From Pseudomaricurvus alcaniphilus (GTDB lineage: Bacteria; Pseudomonadota; Gammaproteobacteria; Pseudomonadales; Cellvibrionaceae): a stretch of DNA of 64,000 bases. Both the position numbers and the translations under genes were made by a program. Location: positions 890,680 to 954,679 of the forward strand of contig NZ_JAAOIX010000001.1 in the NCBI RefSeq assembly GCF_011440395.1, written 5' to 3'. This document shows positions 1 through 8,847 of this stretch, piece after piece (position 1 is the first letter of the stretch; every line of letters begins with the position of its first letter). The notes under the pieces are model-generated. The model made no database searches, was not told the DNA's origin, and worked only from the letters and a program-made list of their open reading frames with translations.

Positions 1-1583
1 CAATCGCTGTAATCGGCGGGTGTCCAGGTGGCCTGGGCAAATACTGAGCTTGCTTCAGTGGTCAGATCGTGGGACGAAGTCGCGCTGGAAGCGAGCGGAA
101 AGGACGCGGTACGATTGTTGCGAAACTCCGACTCATCATCGTAATAATACACACCGATTGCGTACTCCAGGGAATCGGTAGCGCCCACCATTTGCAACTC
201 CTGGGAGAATTGCTGGTGATCGATGTGCGCAAAATTACTGAATACTGGTGCATCACCACGGGCAAGGATAGCGTTTACCAACGCTTGCCCGACCGCAAAT
301 TCATTGGCTGCTGGCACATTAGGACTGATGGAATCAAAAAACAAGCCACCAATAGTGAGCAGCGGCAATTCGTGAATCACACCGCCATTAACCGAGTTGT
401 CCATGCCATCGATATCACCCTGATTGAAGTTTTCCACTTCGCGCACACCGGTGATGGATTTAAACTCTACATCGCCAAACACACCCAGGTCATCCACCTG
501 CCAGGCCACGCTAAGAGAGTGACCATTCACCTCGTTAGAGGAAGTCTGGTCCATATCATTGGAAAATTTCGACGGACGCTTGGAGGTGCTGCTCAACTGA
601 TCATTGGCGTAGGCCAAATAATCCGTCATCCATGCATCCAGCTGTTGTACTTCCGCCACCTGGGGCAGAAAACCCAGACCAGCCTTGGTTGCGGCAACGG
701 CATTAATTCTATCGCGACTCAACACCGAAACGTTGTTCGGAAAACCGGGCGCCGCCAGCACACCCGCACCCATTGGGTTGAAGCCCACCACATCCAGCCC
801 CTGCCCATTTTCATCCAGCTCATCACGGGAATAAGAGTAGTCTACTGTGACCGCATCCGTGGGGCGCCAGGCCAGTGAAAAGCGACCACCAGAGCGGTCG
901 ATATTTTCGAATCCATCGCCGCCGGCACGGCTATTGTCATACAGGTGATCGCGTTCGCGCTTGTAGCCAGACAGGGAAATTCCCAAATCGTCAGACAGCG
1001 GAACGTCGACTCGAGCATTCGCCGCTCTATAGCCGTAATCGCCCGCCGACACCTTGACCTTTGCCCCCAGCTCTTCCTGCGGCTTTTTGGTAATAAAGTT
1101 GATGGCACCGCCGGTTGAGTTGCGCCCATAGAGTGTACCCTGTGGCCCTTTGAGCACCTCTATCCGCTCCAGATCCATGGCATCGACGCCGTTACCCGAT
1201 GACTTGCCCAAAAAGATGCCATCAATGTATATGGCGTTAGCGGGGTCCACGGAAACGCTATTAGCATTACCGGCACTGATGCCACGCATGGATATACTGA
1301 TGTTACCGCGCGATGATGGCGCCTCGTAACCACTGACACCCGGTGTCGACGCGAACAGATCGGTCAGCTCAGCAACGCCTTTATTCTCTATGTCACTGGA
1401 GGTCATCGCACTGATCGACAGCGGCGTTTCCTGCAGGCTTTCCGCGCGTTTTTGCGCGGTGACTATAATTTCTTCAAGCACCGCGGCGCTGGCGGTATTG
1501 ACTGTGGCAAAATTGGCCGCAACAATACTGCCAAATAACACCGTTCTGCAGAGCACGCCTTGTTTGGTTGATTTGGTATTCAT
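1..1583 (-). CDS. TonB-dependent outer-membrane receptor (C-terminal part beyond window)
   Basis: Reading leftward from the ATG at 1583 gives about 527 residues without a stop, running off the window edge, so most of the beta-barrel is missing. A good Shine-Dalgarno (AAGGAG) lies just upstream of this ATG. The N-terminus looks like a secretion signal, followed by a TonB-box-like stretch EEIIVTAQKR (residues 37-46) and a plug domain with IEVLKGPQGTLYGRN (141-155) and GGAINFITKKP. Such receptors import large or hydrophobic substrates using TonB energy. EEIIVTAQKR-type receptors are abundant in marine gammaproteobacteria that feed on complex organics. Uptake of steroids is possible given the cluster downstream, but nothing in the sequence proves the substrate. 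Family call is firm. Confidence 0.93.
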   Translation of the reverse strand, partial: MNTKSTKQGVLCRTVLFGSIVAANFATVNTASAAVLEEIIVTAQKRAESLQETPLSISAMTSSDIENKGVAELTDLFASTPGVSGYEAPSSRGNISISMRGISAGNANSVSVDPANAIYIDGIFLGKSSGNGVDAMDLERIEVLKGPQGTLYGRNSTGGAINFITKKPQEELGAKVKVSAGDYGYRAANARVDVPLSDDLGISLSGYKRERDHLYDNSRAGGDGFENIDRSGGRFSLAWRPTDAVTVDYSYSRDELDENGQGLDVVGFNPMGAGVLAAPGFPNNVSVLSRDRINAVAATKAGLGFLPQVAEVQQLDAWMTDYLAYANDQLSSTSKRPSKFSNDMDQTSSNEVNGHSLSVAWQVDDLGVFGDVEFKSITGVREVENFNQGDIDGMDNSVNGGVIHELPLLTIGGLFFDSISPNVPAANEFAVGQALVNAILARGDAPVFSNFAHIDHQQFSQELQMVGATDSLEYAIGVYYYDDESEFRNNRTASFPLASSATSSHDLTTEASSVFAQATWTPADYSD

Positions 1584-1711
1584 TTCACCTCTCCTTAATT
1601 ATCACTTAATTATTACTGTTACCTGGATCACTGTTGCCTGGCACGGTTAAATAACGCCGCGCCTTTATAATTTATTACCGTAATTACCTGGCCCTGCTAT
1701 CGCGCCGCTAT

Positions 1712-2182
1712 CTACGGCTGTTTCTCATTGATACCTTCCGGCTCCAGGGAGATCAGCAAGTGTCTGGACATATCTCCATAGAAGTCCGTCAGTACTGTTC
1801 TCTCACGGAATTGCCAACGTTGATTGCGGCATACAAAGGTATCGTGGTAACGGCCTGAAACAATAACCTCCACTGGCCAATCAGCGCGTTCCTGGTACAC
1901 CATAAAATACGATCTTGCTGCTGCCGTATTTCTGTCTTCATCGATTTCGATGATCATGTTACTGACTATATTTTTGGTGCAGGGCGTTCCGGTGTCCTCG
2001 TAGATACGTATCGCCGCCGTGGTCATCTCCAGCACTTCCTGGTAGCCGCGCTTGCGCCATAGATCCGCCATCCAGTTAATCTCGCCTTCTCTGAACAGTT
2101 CCGCCAGGGATTCAAAATCACCCAAATCGATACTCTCAGCGTATCGGTAGATCAGGTTTTCAATTTGCCGGTAACCATTCAT
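1712..2182 (-). CDS. SnoaL/NTF2-like small protein
   Basis: 156 residues with the cone-shaped NTF2/SnoaL fold pattern: an N-terminal helix with NLIYRYAESIDLGDFESLA, a middle part with TKNIVSNMIIEID, and a C-terminal strand region with VSGRYHDTFVCRNQRW. Members act as ring-opening cyclases, isomerases, dehydratases or non-catalytic binding proteins, so function cannot be fixed from fold alone. It is read on the same strand as the TonB receptor and lies directly upstream of it (128 bp). It is one of three SnoaL-type proteins in this window; ketosteroid isomerases share this fold. No signal peptide is visible, so it is probably cytoplasmic. Confidence 0.75.
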   Translation of the reverse strand: MNGYRQIENLIYRYAESIDLGDFESLAELFREGEINWMADLWRKRGYQEVLEMTTAAIRIYEDTGTPCTKNIVSNMIIEIDEDRNTAAARSYFMVYQERADWPVEVIVSGRYHDTFVCRNQRWQFRERTVLTDFYGDMSRHLLISLEPEGINEKQP

Positions 2183-2389
2183 AGTCTGATTTTATCGCGT
2201 GCAGTTTGCTGACAACATACTGAGAGAATAGCCAGTTGCAGCGGTTCCGAGTAGCACGTAACAGGTCAGTCATATGGTCCTAAAGCGTCAACGCAATCTA
2301 TACCGACAACGGGTAAAAACAGCCCTAATAAACAGTGTGGGATCATTGCATCACAGCACCCTGGATGCGGCAAGCTGACCAGTTAGTTC

Positions 2390-2467
2390 GTTTGGCTTAA
2401 AGCGTCTGCGACCAGCGCCCTGCGCCGCTTGGCACAGGGCTGTGGATCCCCGCCTGCGCGGGGATGA
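2390..2467. repeat. REP-like composite palindromic element, copy 1
   Basis: Contains the perfect hairpin TCCCCGC-CTGC-GCGGGGA (2447-2464), preceded by a weaker inverted repeat (AGCGCCCTG ... CAGGGCT, about 2413-2441). The 3' part, GGATCCCCGCCTGCGCGGGG followed by ATGAC, is nearly identical to the copy at 47179-47203. Elements ending in this CCCCGCCTGCGCGGGG(A/T)GAC core are a widespread intergenic REP type in proteobacteria. This copy runs directly into the minisatellite. Confidence 0.8.
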
Positions 2468-2660
2468 CAAAAAAAAGGCCTCGGTGTGACAAAAAAAGCC
2501 TCGGGATGACAAAAAAAGGCCTCGGTGTAAAAAAAAAGCCTCGGGATGACAAAAAAAGGCCTCGGTGTGAAAAAAAGCCTCGGGATGACAAAAAAAGGCC
2601 TCGGTGTGAGAAAAAAATGACCCGAGGATGAGAAAACATGAACCGGGGATGAAAAACAAT
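2461..2660. repeat. 40-bp minisatellite built of two ~20-bp half-units
   Basis: GGCCTCGGTG occurs at 2477, 2518, 2558 and 2597, alternating with GCCTCGGGATGAC at 2498, 2538 and 2577, each separated by runs of 6-9 A. The period is 39-41 bp, with degenerate units continuing to about 2660 (CCGAGGATGAG, CCGGGGATGA). The GGGATGAC half-unit equals the tail of the adjacent REP element, so the array probably grew from it. It fills the gap between the AraC gene and the SnoaL gene. Open frames across it are compositional artefacts. Confidence 0.9.
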
Positions 2661-2750
2661 GAACTTCTGGAGGGGCACTAACTATGATTTGAGTAAAGTT
2701 TGCAATCTAACCGGCACTACTTCTATGCTGGAACAGTAGACAACCAACCT

Positions 2751-3830
2751 TTAGCCAGAAGTAACAGTCTTGAGGTTGTCACTGTATGCTTTCGGGGTCA
2801 TGCCGGTCCAGTTGCGAAACGACCGAACAAAGGAGCTGGGTTCGGCGTAACCCAACAAGTCGGACAGGTCAGTTATTTTGATATCGCCGCCGCGCAGGTA
2901 TTCAATTGCCGTAGCACAGCGTATTTCGTCCTTCAAAATTTGATAGCTGGTCTTTTCCTTGAGCAGGCGGCGACGCAAACTGGATTCCGACATATGCAGG
3001 CGCTGGGCCAGCTCGGAGAAAGTGGGAATGCCGTTTTTGAAGTCGATACCCACCAAGGACTTGATGGCAGCACTGGTACTGGCCGGCTTTTTCTCAATGG
3101 CAATCAATTGATAGACCGCGTCATCGAGAAACTGCTGCAGTGATTCCGGCGTGTGCACGAGCCTGAAACCCAGGGTCTCTGCCGGCAGCACCAGCTGATT
3201 CTGCTCGGCATTGAACTCAACCGGGCAATCCACCACGCCGGCTAAACTCCTGTGGTAGTCATCACCGATTGTCGGCCCCGCAATCGACAAACTGGTTGCA
3301 TCTATAGAGCGGCCGATCAGCCAGCCACAGAATGCGTGCCACAACAATAGGCCCGAGGCTTTGGCCACCGTGTCGAAGGTGGTGGCACGGCTCCAGCTCT
3401 GCGGCACGAAGATGGGATTAATCCTGGCGGTGTCGACGTCGTAGTGCAGCACGGCGTGATCGCCCACGGCGTCCACTCGAAAAGTACGGCCGCTCATGGG
3501 ACTGAGCATGGCTTCAAAGCGCTGGGCTCTGGCCAGCGCCTCGCCGAGAGTATTGCAAGTAATGAGCGCGTGGCACATCAACTCAAACGCATCTGTACCT
3601 ATACCCCCCGCCCAGGGGATGGCGGGGTCCAACTTTTCCAGTTCACCTACCACCAACCGATACAAGCTTGAATAGTAGCGGGCGGATACGGTTTTTTCCG
3701 CTGCCGCGGCCATGACCTTGTCGTAGTTAAGACCCGTTTCAGCCACCAGTGTTCGCGCATCAATCCCGATCCGTGCGCTGTAATCCAGCAAATTGTGGAA
3801 TTTTTTCACGGTGATCAAAATATCGTGCAT
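2751..3830 (-). CDS. AraC-family transcriptional regulator
   Basis: 359 residues from the ATG at 3830 (a TTG at 3896 would add 22). The first ~200 residues match the arabinose-binding-like N-terminal domain of OruR/ArgR-type AraC regulators (GGIGTDAFELMCHALITC, LLWHAFCGWLIGR). The C-terminal ~100 residues carry the double helix-turn-helix: LAQRLHMSESSLRRRL, then the family signature region ITDLSDLLGYAEPSSFVRSF and W-TGMTPKAY. It is divergent from the operon starting at 3976, so regulation of the membrane protein, flavoenzyme and aldehyde dehydrogenase genes is the natural guess. Ligand unknown. Confidence 0.9.
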   Translation of the reverse strand: MHDILITVKKFHNLLDYSARIGIDARTLVAETGLNYDKVMAAAAEKTVSARYYSSLYRLVVGELEKLDPAIPWAGGIGTDAFELMCHALITCNTLGEALARAQRFEAMLSPMSGRTFRVDAVGDHAVLHYDVDTARINPIFVPQSWSRATTFDTVAKASGLLLWHAFCGWLIGRSIDATSLSIAGPTIGDDYHRSLAGVVDCPVEFNAEQNQLVLPAETLGFRLVHTPESLQQFLDDAVYQLIAIEKKPASTSAAIKSLVGIDFKNGIPTFSELAQRLHMSESSLRRRLLKEKTSYQILKDEIRCATAIEYLRGGDIKITDLSDLLGYAEPSSFVRSFRNWTGMTPKAYSDNLKTVTSG

Positions 3831-3975
3831 GGCGGCAACGGTCTCCTGCAGGCCTCGGCGTCCCAGCACCCTGTCATCTGCGAACTGAAAAGCCAACTAA
3901 TTAGAATTAAGATGTCGTGTAACGATTATGGCCGATGGTTAACATAGCTTTGTTTACTTATTATGCGACAAAGCC

Positions 3976-4479
3976 ATGACTATGACACCCGAATTAGCCC
4001 AGCATATCAAAAAAGAAATTAGCCTAAATGGATTAACCAATGCCTTTTTTAATGGCGTCATCGCCTGGTGGCTGCTTAAGGATGTGCCAGCCCTGGACTG
4101 GTGGGGCAAACACAGCTTTGGCGTAGACATACTGGCTACGGCCTTTCTCCTGCCTTTTATCGTGGCCCTGATTGTAATACCGCTATCGCGCAAAAAACGC
4201 GCCAGCAACAAGATCCCGGCGCTATTACCCAACTACAATTTGTGGCTCGAACGCCTGGTGGCACGCTTCCCTCGCTCCCTGTTCTGGTCAGCCACACTGT
4301 TCGGCGCAGTGGGTATATTGCTGATGGCCACTGTCACCCTGCTGGCGTTCAAGCTGTTTGGCATTGAGCAGGTAGACCCGCTGCATTACAGTATTTTTAA
4401 AGCTTTCTGGGCCGGCTTGATGGCGTTTCTGCTAGCCGGACCGATGATCATGGTGGGAGTACGTACCAATGAGCAATAA
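3976..4479 (+). CDS. small integral membrane protein, unknown function
   Basis: 167 residues with hydrophobic segments around residues 22-34, 50-68, 102-127 and 143-162, giving three or four membrane spans separated by a basic loop (SRKKRASNK). I do not recognise the family. The stop codon overlaps the start of the downstream flavoenzyme (ATG at 4469, 11-nt overlap), so translation of the two is probably coupled. It is the first gene of the run 3976-8144 and is divergent from the AraC regulator. The start has no strong Shine-Dalgarno; an in-frame ATG lies 6 nt further in. Confidence 0.75.
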   Translation: MTMTPELAQHIKKEISLNGLTNAFFNGVIAWWLLKDVPALDWWGKHSFGVDILATAFLLPFIVALIVIPLSRKKRASNKIPALLPNYNLWLERLVARFPRSLFWSATLFGAVGILLMATVTLLAFKLFGIEQVDPLHYSIFKAFWAGLMAFLLAGPMIMVGVRTNEQ

Positions 4480-6601
4480 CAACCACTTTCCGCTGCTCAA
4501 GTCCCGCGCCCGGATTGGCAAACTGGAATTGCGCAATCGCTTTGTGTTGGCTGCCATGGGCTCCAATTTCGCCGAAAAAGATGGCACCTGCGGCGAGCGG
4601 ATCCAGGCCTACTACGAAAACCAGGCCCGCGGCGGCGTCGGCCTGATCGTGCTGGAAACCTCGTCGATTGTCTGGCCGGCCGCTTGCTCCATGCCCCATA
4701 TGGTCGGCTTTTCCGAGGACCGCTTTATTCCCGGCCTCACCCAACTGGCCGATCGGGTGCATAAACACGGCGCCAGGATAGCCGCCCAGCTCAATCACAG
4801 CGGCAAGGTCTCGCAGGAAGATACGGTCGCCGGCCGACCGCTCTGGGTCCCCTCCCTGCTACAGAAGGGTACCAGCGATATGCTGAGCCTGCTTACCCCC
4901 AAGGAGCTCGGCAATTTCATCAAGGCAGCCGGCCCGGACGGCAAGGGCCCCAGTTATCACGTTATGGACCAGGCGGACATTCTGGCTCTGATCCAGCAAT
5001 TTGCCGCGGCGGCACGGCGGGCCAAACAGGCCGGCTTTGACGCACTGGAGATCCACGCTGGCCACGGTTACATCATCTCCAGCTTCCTCTCCCCAGCCGT
5101 TAACAAGCGCGAAGACCAGTACGGCGGTTCGCTGCCGAATCGCGCGCGCTTGCTCACTGAAATCATCCGCGCAGTGCGCGCCGAAGTAGGCGCCGACATG
5201 CCGATTCTGGTGCGCCTGGATGCCAAGGAGTACCGGATCGAAGGTGGTATTACCCCGGCCGACTTCGTGCAAACCGCCAAGCTGGCAGAGGAGGCCGGCG
5301 CCGACGCCATAGACGTCAGCGCCTATGGCAATACCGCCAAAGGCATCGCCTTTACCGAAGCGCCGCTGGTTCACCAGCCCGGCGGCTTCCTGGAATTTGC
5401 CAAAATGGCCAAAGCCGCCTTGTCGATTCCGATCATCGCCGTTGGCCGGGTGGAACTGGACGTGGCCGAGAAAGGCCTGGCCACGGGTCATTTCGACTTC
5501 GTTGCCATGGGTCGCAAGCTGCTGGCCGACCCCACCCTGCCGAGCAAGGTAATGGCAGACCAACCAGAACAGATTCGCCCCTGCATCTACTGCTACATCT
5601 GCGTTAGCCAGATTTTTATCAATCAACCGCTGATGTGTGCCGTCAATCCCAATCTTGGCAACGAACACCGCGAGCATTTGATTGCTTCCTCCAATGAAAG
5701 CAAGCGCATTATCGTTGTCGGCAGCGGTCCCGGAGGGATGGAGGCAGCCAAAGTATTGGCCGAGCGCGGCCACCGGGTCAGCTTGTGGGAGAAGGAGCGC
5801 GACCTGGGCGGCACCGCCCGCATCGCCGCCCTGGCGTACGAACCCAACGGCCGCCTGATTCGCTACTTGGCCGATAGCCTGCGCCGCCTGGCGGTGGACA
5901 TCCAATTGGGCAAGCTGGCCACCCTGGAAGCCCTGCGTGCCGAGCGCCCGGATCACGTCATTGTCGCCACCGGCGCCGCGCGCAAGGCCCCGGAGATTCC
6001 CGGCAAGCACCTCAAGCATGTGTTTGATGGCGACCAGATGCGCGGCCTGCTGTTTGGCACGGATGCCGCAGCGGCGCGAAAGCTGCCGCTCTACCAGCGC
6101 TTGATGCTGGCCGCCGGACGCAATCTGCAACTGCTGCGTCACATCGGCCTGATGCGAACCCTGAGTCACTTCTGGATGCCCATCCGCAAACAAGTGGTCA
6201 TTATTGGCGGCGGCCTGGTGGGACTGGAGATGGCCGAATTCCTGGTGGCTCGTGGTCGCAAGATTGTGGTGCTGGAACCGACCGCCAACCTGGGACCGGA
6301 ATTGAGTATTGTACGTCGTTCCCGGGTGGTACACCTGCTGAAAGAGCACGGTGTTGAACTGGTCACCAATGCCGATATCCGCGCCATTGAGAGCCAGCAC
6401 GTGACCTACCAACTGGACGGCAAGGACTATCAAGCCCAGGGCCAGCAAGTGATCATCGCGCTGGGCGCCAGCGCCGACACCTCGCTGGCCGACCAACTGC
6501 AAGCCGGTGGCCTGCAGGCAGTGGCCGTTGGCGACTGCAAACGAGTTGGCTACATCGATGGCGCCATTCACGACGCCCGAGCCATCGCATCCACTATTTG
6601 A
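4469..6601 (+). CDS. 2,4-dienoyl-CoA reductase / enoate reductase-type FMN-FeS-FAD oxidoreductase
   Basis: 710 residues with the FadH/BaiCD layout: an N-terminal Old Yellow Enzyme TIM barrel (residues 1-340; HAGHGYIISSFLSPAVNKR and YGGSLPNR), a 4Fe-4S cysteine cluster C-x2-C-x2-C-x11-C (CIYCYIC...C), then an FAD/NAD(P)H half with VVGSGPGGMEAAKVLAERG and a second dinucleotide site VIIGGGLVGLEMAEFL. The middle Cys spacing is one residue shorter than E. coli FadH (C-x2-C-x3-C-x11-C). The enzyme should reduce an activated C=C bond of an enoyl-CoA or enone. In a steroid degrader it could act on unsaturated acyl-CoA or ring enones. It overlaps the upstream membrane protein gene and is followed at 10 bp by the aldehyde dehydrogenase. 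Confidence 0.9.
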   Translation: MSNNNHFPLLKSRARIGKLELRNRFVLAAMGSNFAEKDGTCGERIQAYYENQARGGVGLIVLETSSIVWPAACSMPHMVGFSEDRFIPGLTQLADRVHKHGARIAAQLNHSGKVSQEDTVAGRPLWVPSLLQKGTSDMLSLLTPKELGNFIKAAGPDGKGPSYHVMDQADILALIQQFAAAARRAKQAGFDALEIHAGHGYIISSFLSPAVNKREDQYGGSLPNRARLLTEIIRAVRAEVGADMPILVRLDAKEYRIEGGITPADFVQTAKLAEEAGADAIDVSAYGNTAKGIAFTEAPLVHQPGGFLEFAKMAKAALSIPIIAVGRVELDVAEKGLATGHFDFVAMGRKLLADPTLPSKVMADQPEQIRPCIYCYICVSQIFINQPLMCAVNPNLGNEHREHLIASSNESKRIIVVGSGPGGMEAAKVLAERGHRVSLWEKERDLGGTARIAALAYEPNGRLIRYLADSLRRLAVDIQLGKLATLEALRAERPDHVIVATGAARKAPEIPGKHLKHVFDGDQMRGLLFGTDAAAARKLPLYQRLMLAAGRNLQLLRHIGLMRTLSHFWMPIRKQVVIIGGGLVGLEMAEFLVARGRKIVVLEPTANLGPELSIVRRSRVVHLLKEHGVELVTNADIRAIESQHVTYQLDGKDYQAQGQQVIIALGASADTSLADQLQAGGLQAVAVGDCKRVGYIDGAIHDARAIASTI

Positions 6602-6611
6602 ATCGAGAATT

Positions 6612-8144
6612 ATGAACGCCAAGATGCCCGCTGGAGAAACGCCTCCGGATACAATAGCGCCAGCCGCCAGTGCCCTCGACCAGGACCTTCACTCTGAGCA
6701 GGACCTTCACACTGAGCAGGGCATTCACGCCGAGTTGGGCCGCCAATTGCAGCAGATGCGCAGCGCCTTTGCGGCAGAGGGTGTAGTGACCCTGGAAGTT
6801 CGCCTCGATCGCCTCAAGCGCTGCACAGACCTGCTGCTGGACAACCAGCAGGCCCTGTGTACCGCGGTGGAGACCGATTTCGGCTGCCGCGCGCCTGTAG
6901 TAACCCAAATGGCGGACCTGATGACAACCCTGCAGAGCCTGAAATTTGCGCGCAAGCATTTGCGCAAGTGGATGCAGGCGGAAAAACGCAGCGCGCCCTT
7001 CCCCATGAACATGTTTGGTGCCCGGGCCATGGTTCACTACCAGCCCAAGGGCGTGATCGGCATTATGAGCCCCTGGAACGTGCCCATTAACGTTCTCTTC
7101 AGCCCGCTGATCGATGCCCTCGGCGCCGGTAATCGGGTTATGCTCAAAGCCTCTGAGTTTACCCCCGCCACTTCGCAGCTGTTGGCGGATTTATTCTCAC
7201 GCTACTTCGACCAAAATGAAATCCATGTGGTCACCGGTGCTGCCAATGTCGCGGCCGCGTTCAGCGCCCTGCCACTGGATCACTTGATCTTTACCGGTTC
7301 CAGCCAGGTTGGTCGCCACATCCTGCAGGCGGCAGCCGCTAACCTGACCCCCGTCACCCTGGAATTGGGTGGTAAATCGCCGGTCGTTGTATCCGCCAGC
7401 GCCAATCTGGAGGAAGTCGTAGAAAAAATCATCGGCGGCAAGATCATTAATTCCGGGCAACTCTGTATCAGCCCGGATTACTGCTTTGTGCCCCAGGCCC
7501 GGATGGAGGAGTTTATTACCCTCAGTAAAGCGGCCTTCGCCCGCTTTTTCAATGGCTGCCTGGACAACAGCGATTACGTCTCGATCATCAACCAGAAAAA
7601 CTTTGAACGGCTGACGGCTTATGTGGAAGAGGCGGAGCAACAGGGCGTCGAGCTGGTCAACCTCGACCCCCTGCAGCAACCCTGGCGGCAAAATCCGCAG
7701 CGAAAAATGCCCCTGCACCTGCTGATCGACCCCGCCGATAATCTGCAGGTGATGCAACAGGAGATTTTCGGCCCCCTGCTCTGCCTCAAGCCTTATAATG
7801 AACTGCAGGATTGTATCAATGACATCAATCGCCGACCTCGGCCGCTGGCGCTGTACTACTTTGGTGACAACCAGGCCGAGCAGGAAACGCTGATCGCGAC
7901 CACCATTGCCGGCGGCATGAGCGTTAACGACATTGGTGTCCACTACGCCTGCGACGACCTGCCTTTTGGTGGCATTGGCAACAGTGGCATGGGCCAACTG
8001 CACGGTCGCGATGGCTTTCGCACCTGCAGCCACGCCAAAGCGGTGTTAAACCAGGGACGGGTGAATATCCCCAAACTGTTTGGCACCCTGCCGCCGTTTG
8101 GCAGCAAAGTGGAGAAAACCCTGCAGCGAGTACTGAAAAAATAG
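6612..8144 (+). CDS. aldehyde dehydrogenase, coniferyl-aldehyde dehydrogenase type
   Basis: 510 residues. It has the NAD-dependent aldehyde dehydrogenase core: MSPWNVPINV cofactor region, FTGSSQVGR, catalytic glutamate in LELGGKSP and catalytic cysteine in NSGQLCISPDY. The class 3 / CalB-like form oxidises aldehydes to acids. The ATG at 6612 is preferred, lying just after the flavoenzyme stop; an upstream in-frame start would overlap that gene by about 95 nt. Oddity: residues 24-41 are a threefold hexapeptide repeat (QDLHSE, QDLHTE, QGIHAE) in an N-terminal extension before the conserved domain, encoded by an 18-bp tandem repeat. Confidence 0.9.
   Translation: MNAKMPAGETPPDTIAPAASALDQDLHSEQDLHTEQGIHAELGRQLQQMRSAFAAEGVVTLEVRLDRLKRCTDLLLDNQQALCTAVETDFGCRAPVVTQMADLMTTLQSLKFARKHLRKWMQAEKRSAPFPMNMFGARAMVHYQPKGVIGIMSPWNVPINVLFSPLIDALGAGNRVMLKASEFTPATSQLLADLFSRYFDQNEIHVVTGAANVAAAFSALPLDHLIFTGSSQVGRHILQAAAANLTPVTLELGGKSPVVVSASANLEEVVEKIIGGKIINSGQLCISPDYCFVPQARMEEFITLSKAAFARFFNGCLDNSDYVSIINQKNFERLTAYVEEAEQQGVELVNLDPLQQPWRQNPQRKMPLHLLIDPADNLQVMQQEIFGPLLCLKPYNELQDCINDINRRPRPLALYYFGDNQAEQETLIATTIAGGMSVNDIGVHYACDDLPFGGIGNSGMGQLHGRDGFRTCSHAKAVLNQGRVNIPKLFGTLPPFGSKVEKTLQRVLKK
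6681..6734 (+). repeat. in-frame 18-bp x3 tandem repeat at aldehyde dehydrogenase N-terminus
   Basis: Three 18-bp units encode Q-D-L-H-S-E, Q-D-L-H-T-E and Q-G-I-H-A-E. The first two are nearly identical at DNA level, the third more diverged. The repeat lies outside the catalytic fold. Confidence 0.85.
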
Positions 8145-8151
8145 CCTTGGA

Positions 8152-8208
8152 GCCTTGCAAGCAAACCCCTGCAGCCAGACCTGCCATAGTAGCAGCTGAA
8201 CGACGCTT
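8152..8208. repeat. half copy of the dispersed inverted-repeat element
   Basis: Aligns closely with the right half of the elements at 19103-19292 and 28500-28753: CTTG-AAGCAA-CCCC-G-AGCCAGACCT, then CATAGT, GCTG and ACGACGCTT, in the same order and spacing. The left half and central hairpin are absent. It lies between the aldehyde dehydrogenase and the pentapeptide-repeat gene. Confidence 0.75.
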
Positions 8209-8232
8209 GGTTTCAGTGGCAATCAGAAAAGA

Positions 8233-8847
8233 TTGAATTTGGAGAATCGTTTGAAACTGGAAGAAAAAGCCGAGTTTTTGTCGGAGAAATTTGAGGGCGA
8301 AGATTTTTCCGGAATTGAACTAAGCGCTAAAGAATTTGACGGGTGCAGCTTTGATAGCTGCAACTTCAGCGACAGCATCTTTAATAAATGTAAATTTATC
8401 GATTGCGAATTTAACAAATGCAACTTGAGCAATATCAAAATTGGCTACAGCAAGTTTGCCGATGTCAGCTTTTATGAGTCGAAGTTAATCGGAGTCAACT
8501 GGACCGATGCAAGCTGGTCAAGTTGGGTCAGTCACTCCCCCATTAAATTCTACAAATCCATTATCAATGACTGCTCGTTTTACGGGTTAACCTTGCAGGA
8601 GCTTATTCTGGAAGAGTGCAAAGCACACCAGGTTGATTTCCGCACAGGTGACTTTAGCGATGCCAATTTTAATCATACTGACTTTACCGGCAGCTCCTTC
8701 GGCAAAACCAATCTGACAGCGGCGGATTTCACCGAAGCCATCAACTACGATATCGATATATTTAACAACCGCATTGAACGGGCAAAATTCAGCCGTTTTG
8801 AAGCTGTCAGACTGCTTGACAGCCTGGAGATAGAGTTGGTTGATTAA
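8233..8847 (+). CDS. pentapeptide-repeat protein
   Basis: Up to 204 residues made of A(D/N)LXX-like pentapeptide repeats, for example FDGCSFDSCNFSDSIFNKC and FSDANFNHTDFTGSSFGKT, which should fold as a right-handed quadrilateral beta-helix. Two blocks (about residues 30-80 and 125-170) flank a less regular middle. No ATG is available: TTG at 8233 is the longest start, but TTG at 8251 has a better placed GGAG six bases upstream (198 residues). Some family members bind gyrase and mimic DNA, but most have no known role. It is more AT-rich than its neighbours and follows a repeat fragment, which hints at separate acquisition. Confidence 0.8.
   Translation: MNLENRLKLEEKAEFLSEKFEGEDFSGIELSAKEFDGCSFDSCNFSDSIFNKCKFIDCEFNKCNLSNIKIGYSKFADVSFYESKLIGVNWTDASWSSWVSHSPIKFYKSIINDCSFYGLTLQELILEECKAHQVDFRTGDFSDANFNHTDFTGSSFGKTNLTAADFTEAINYDIDIFNNRIERAKFSRFEAVRLLDSLEIELVD

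Noticed and set aside
69-878. Long plus-strand open frame at the left edge
   Set aside because: It is antisense to the TonB-dependent receptor, whose minus-strand frame shows clear plug-domain motifs; the plus frame has no family signature.
2461-2660. Repeat array considered as a CRISPR
   Set aside because: Units are contiguous and related to each other, with only A-runs between them; there are no unique spacers and no cas genes.
4859-6622. 587-codon minus-strand frame opposite the dienoyl-CoA-reductase-type gene
   Set aside because: Compositional shadow of a GC-rich gene. The plus strand has intact FMN, Fe-S and FAD motifs.
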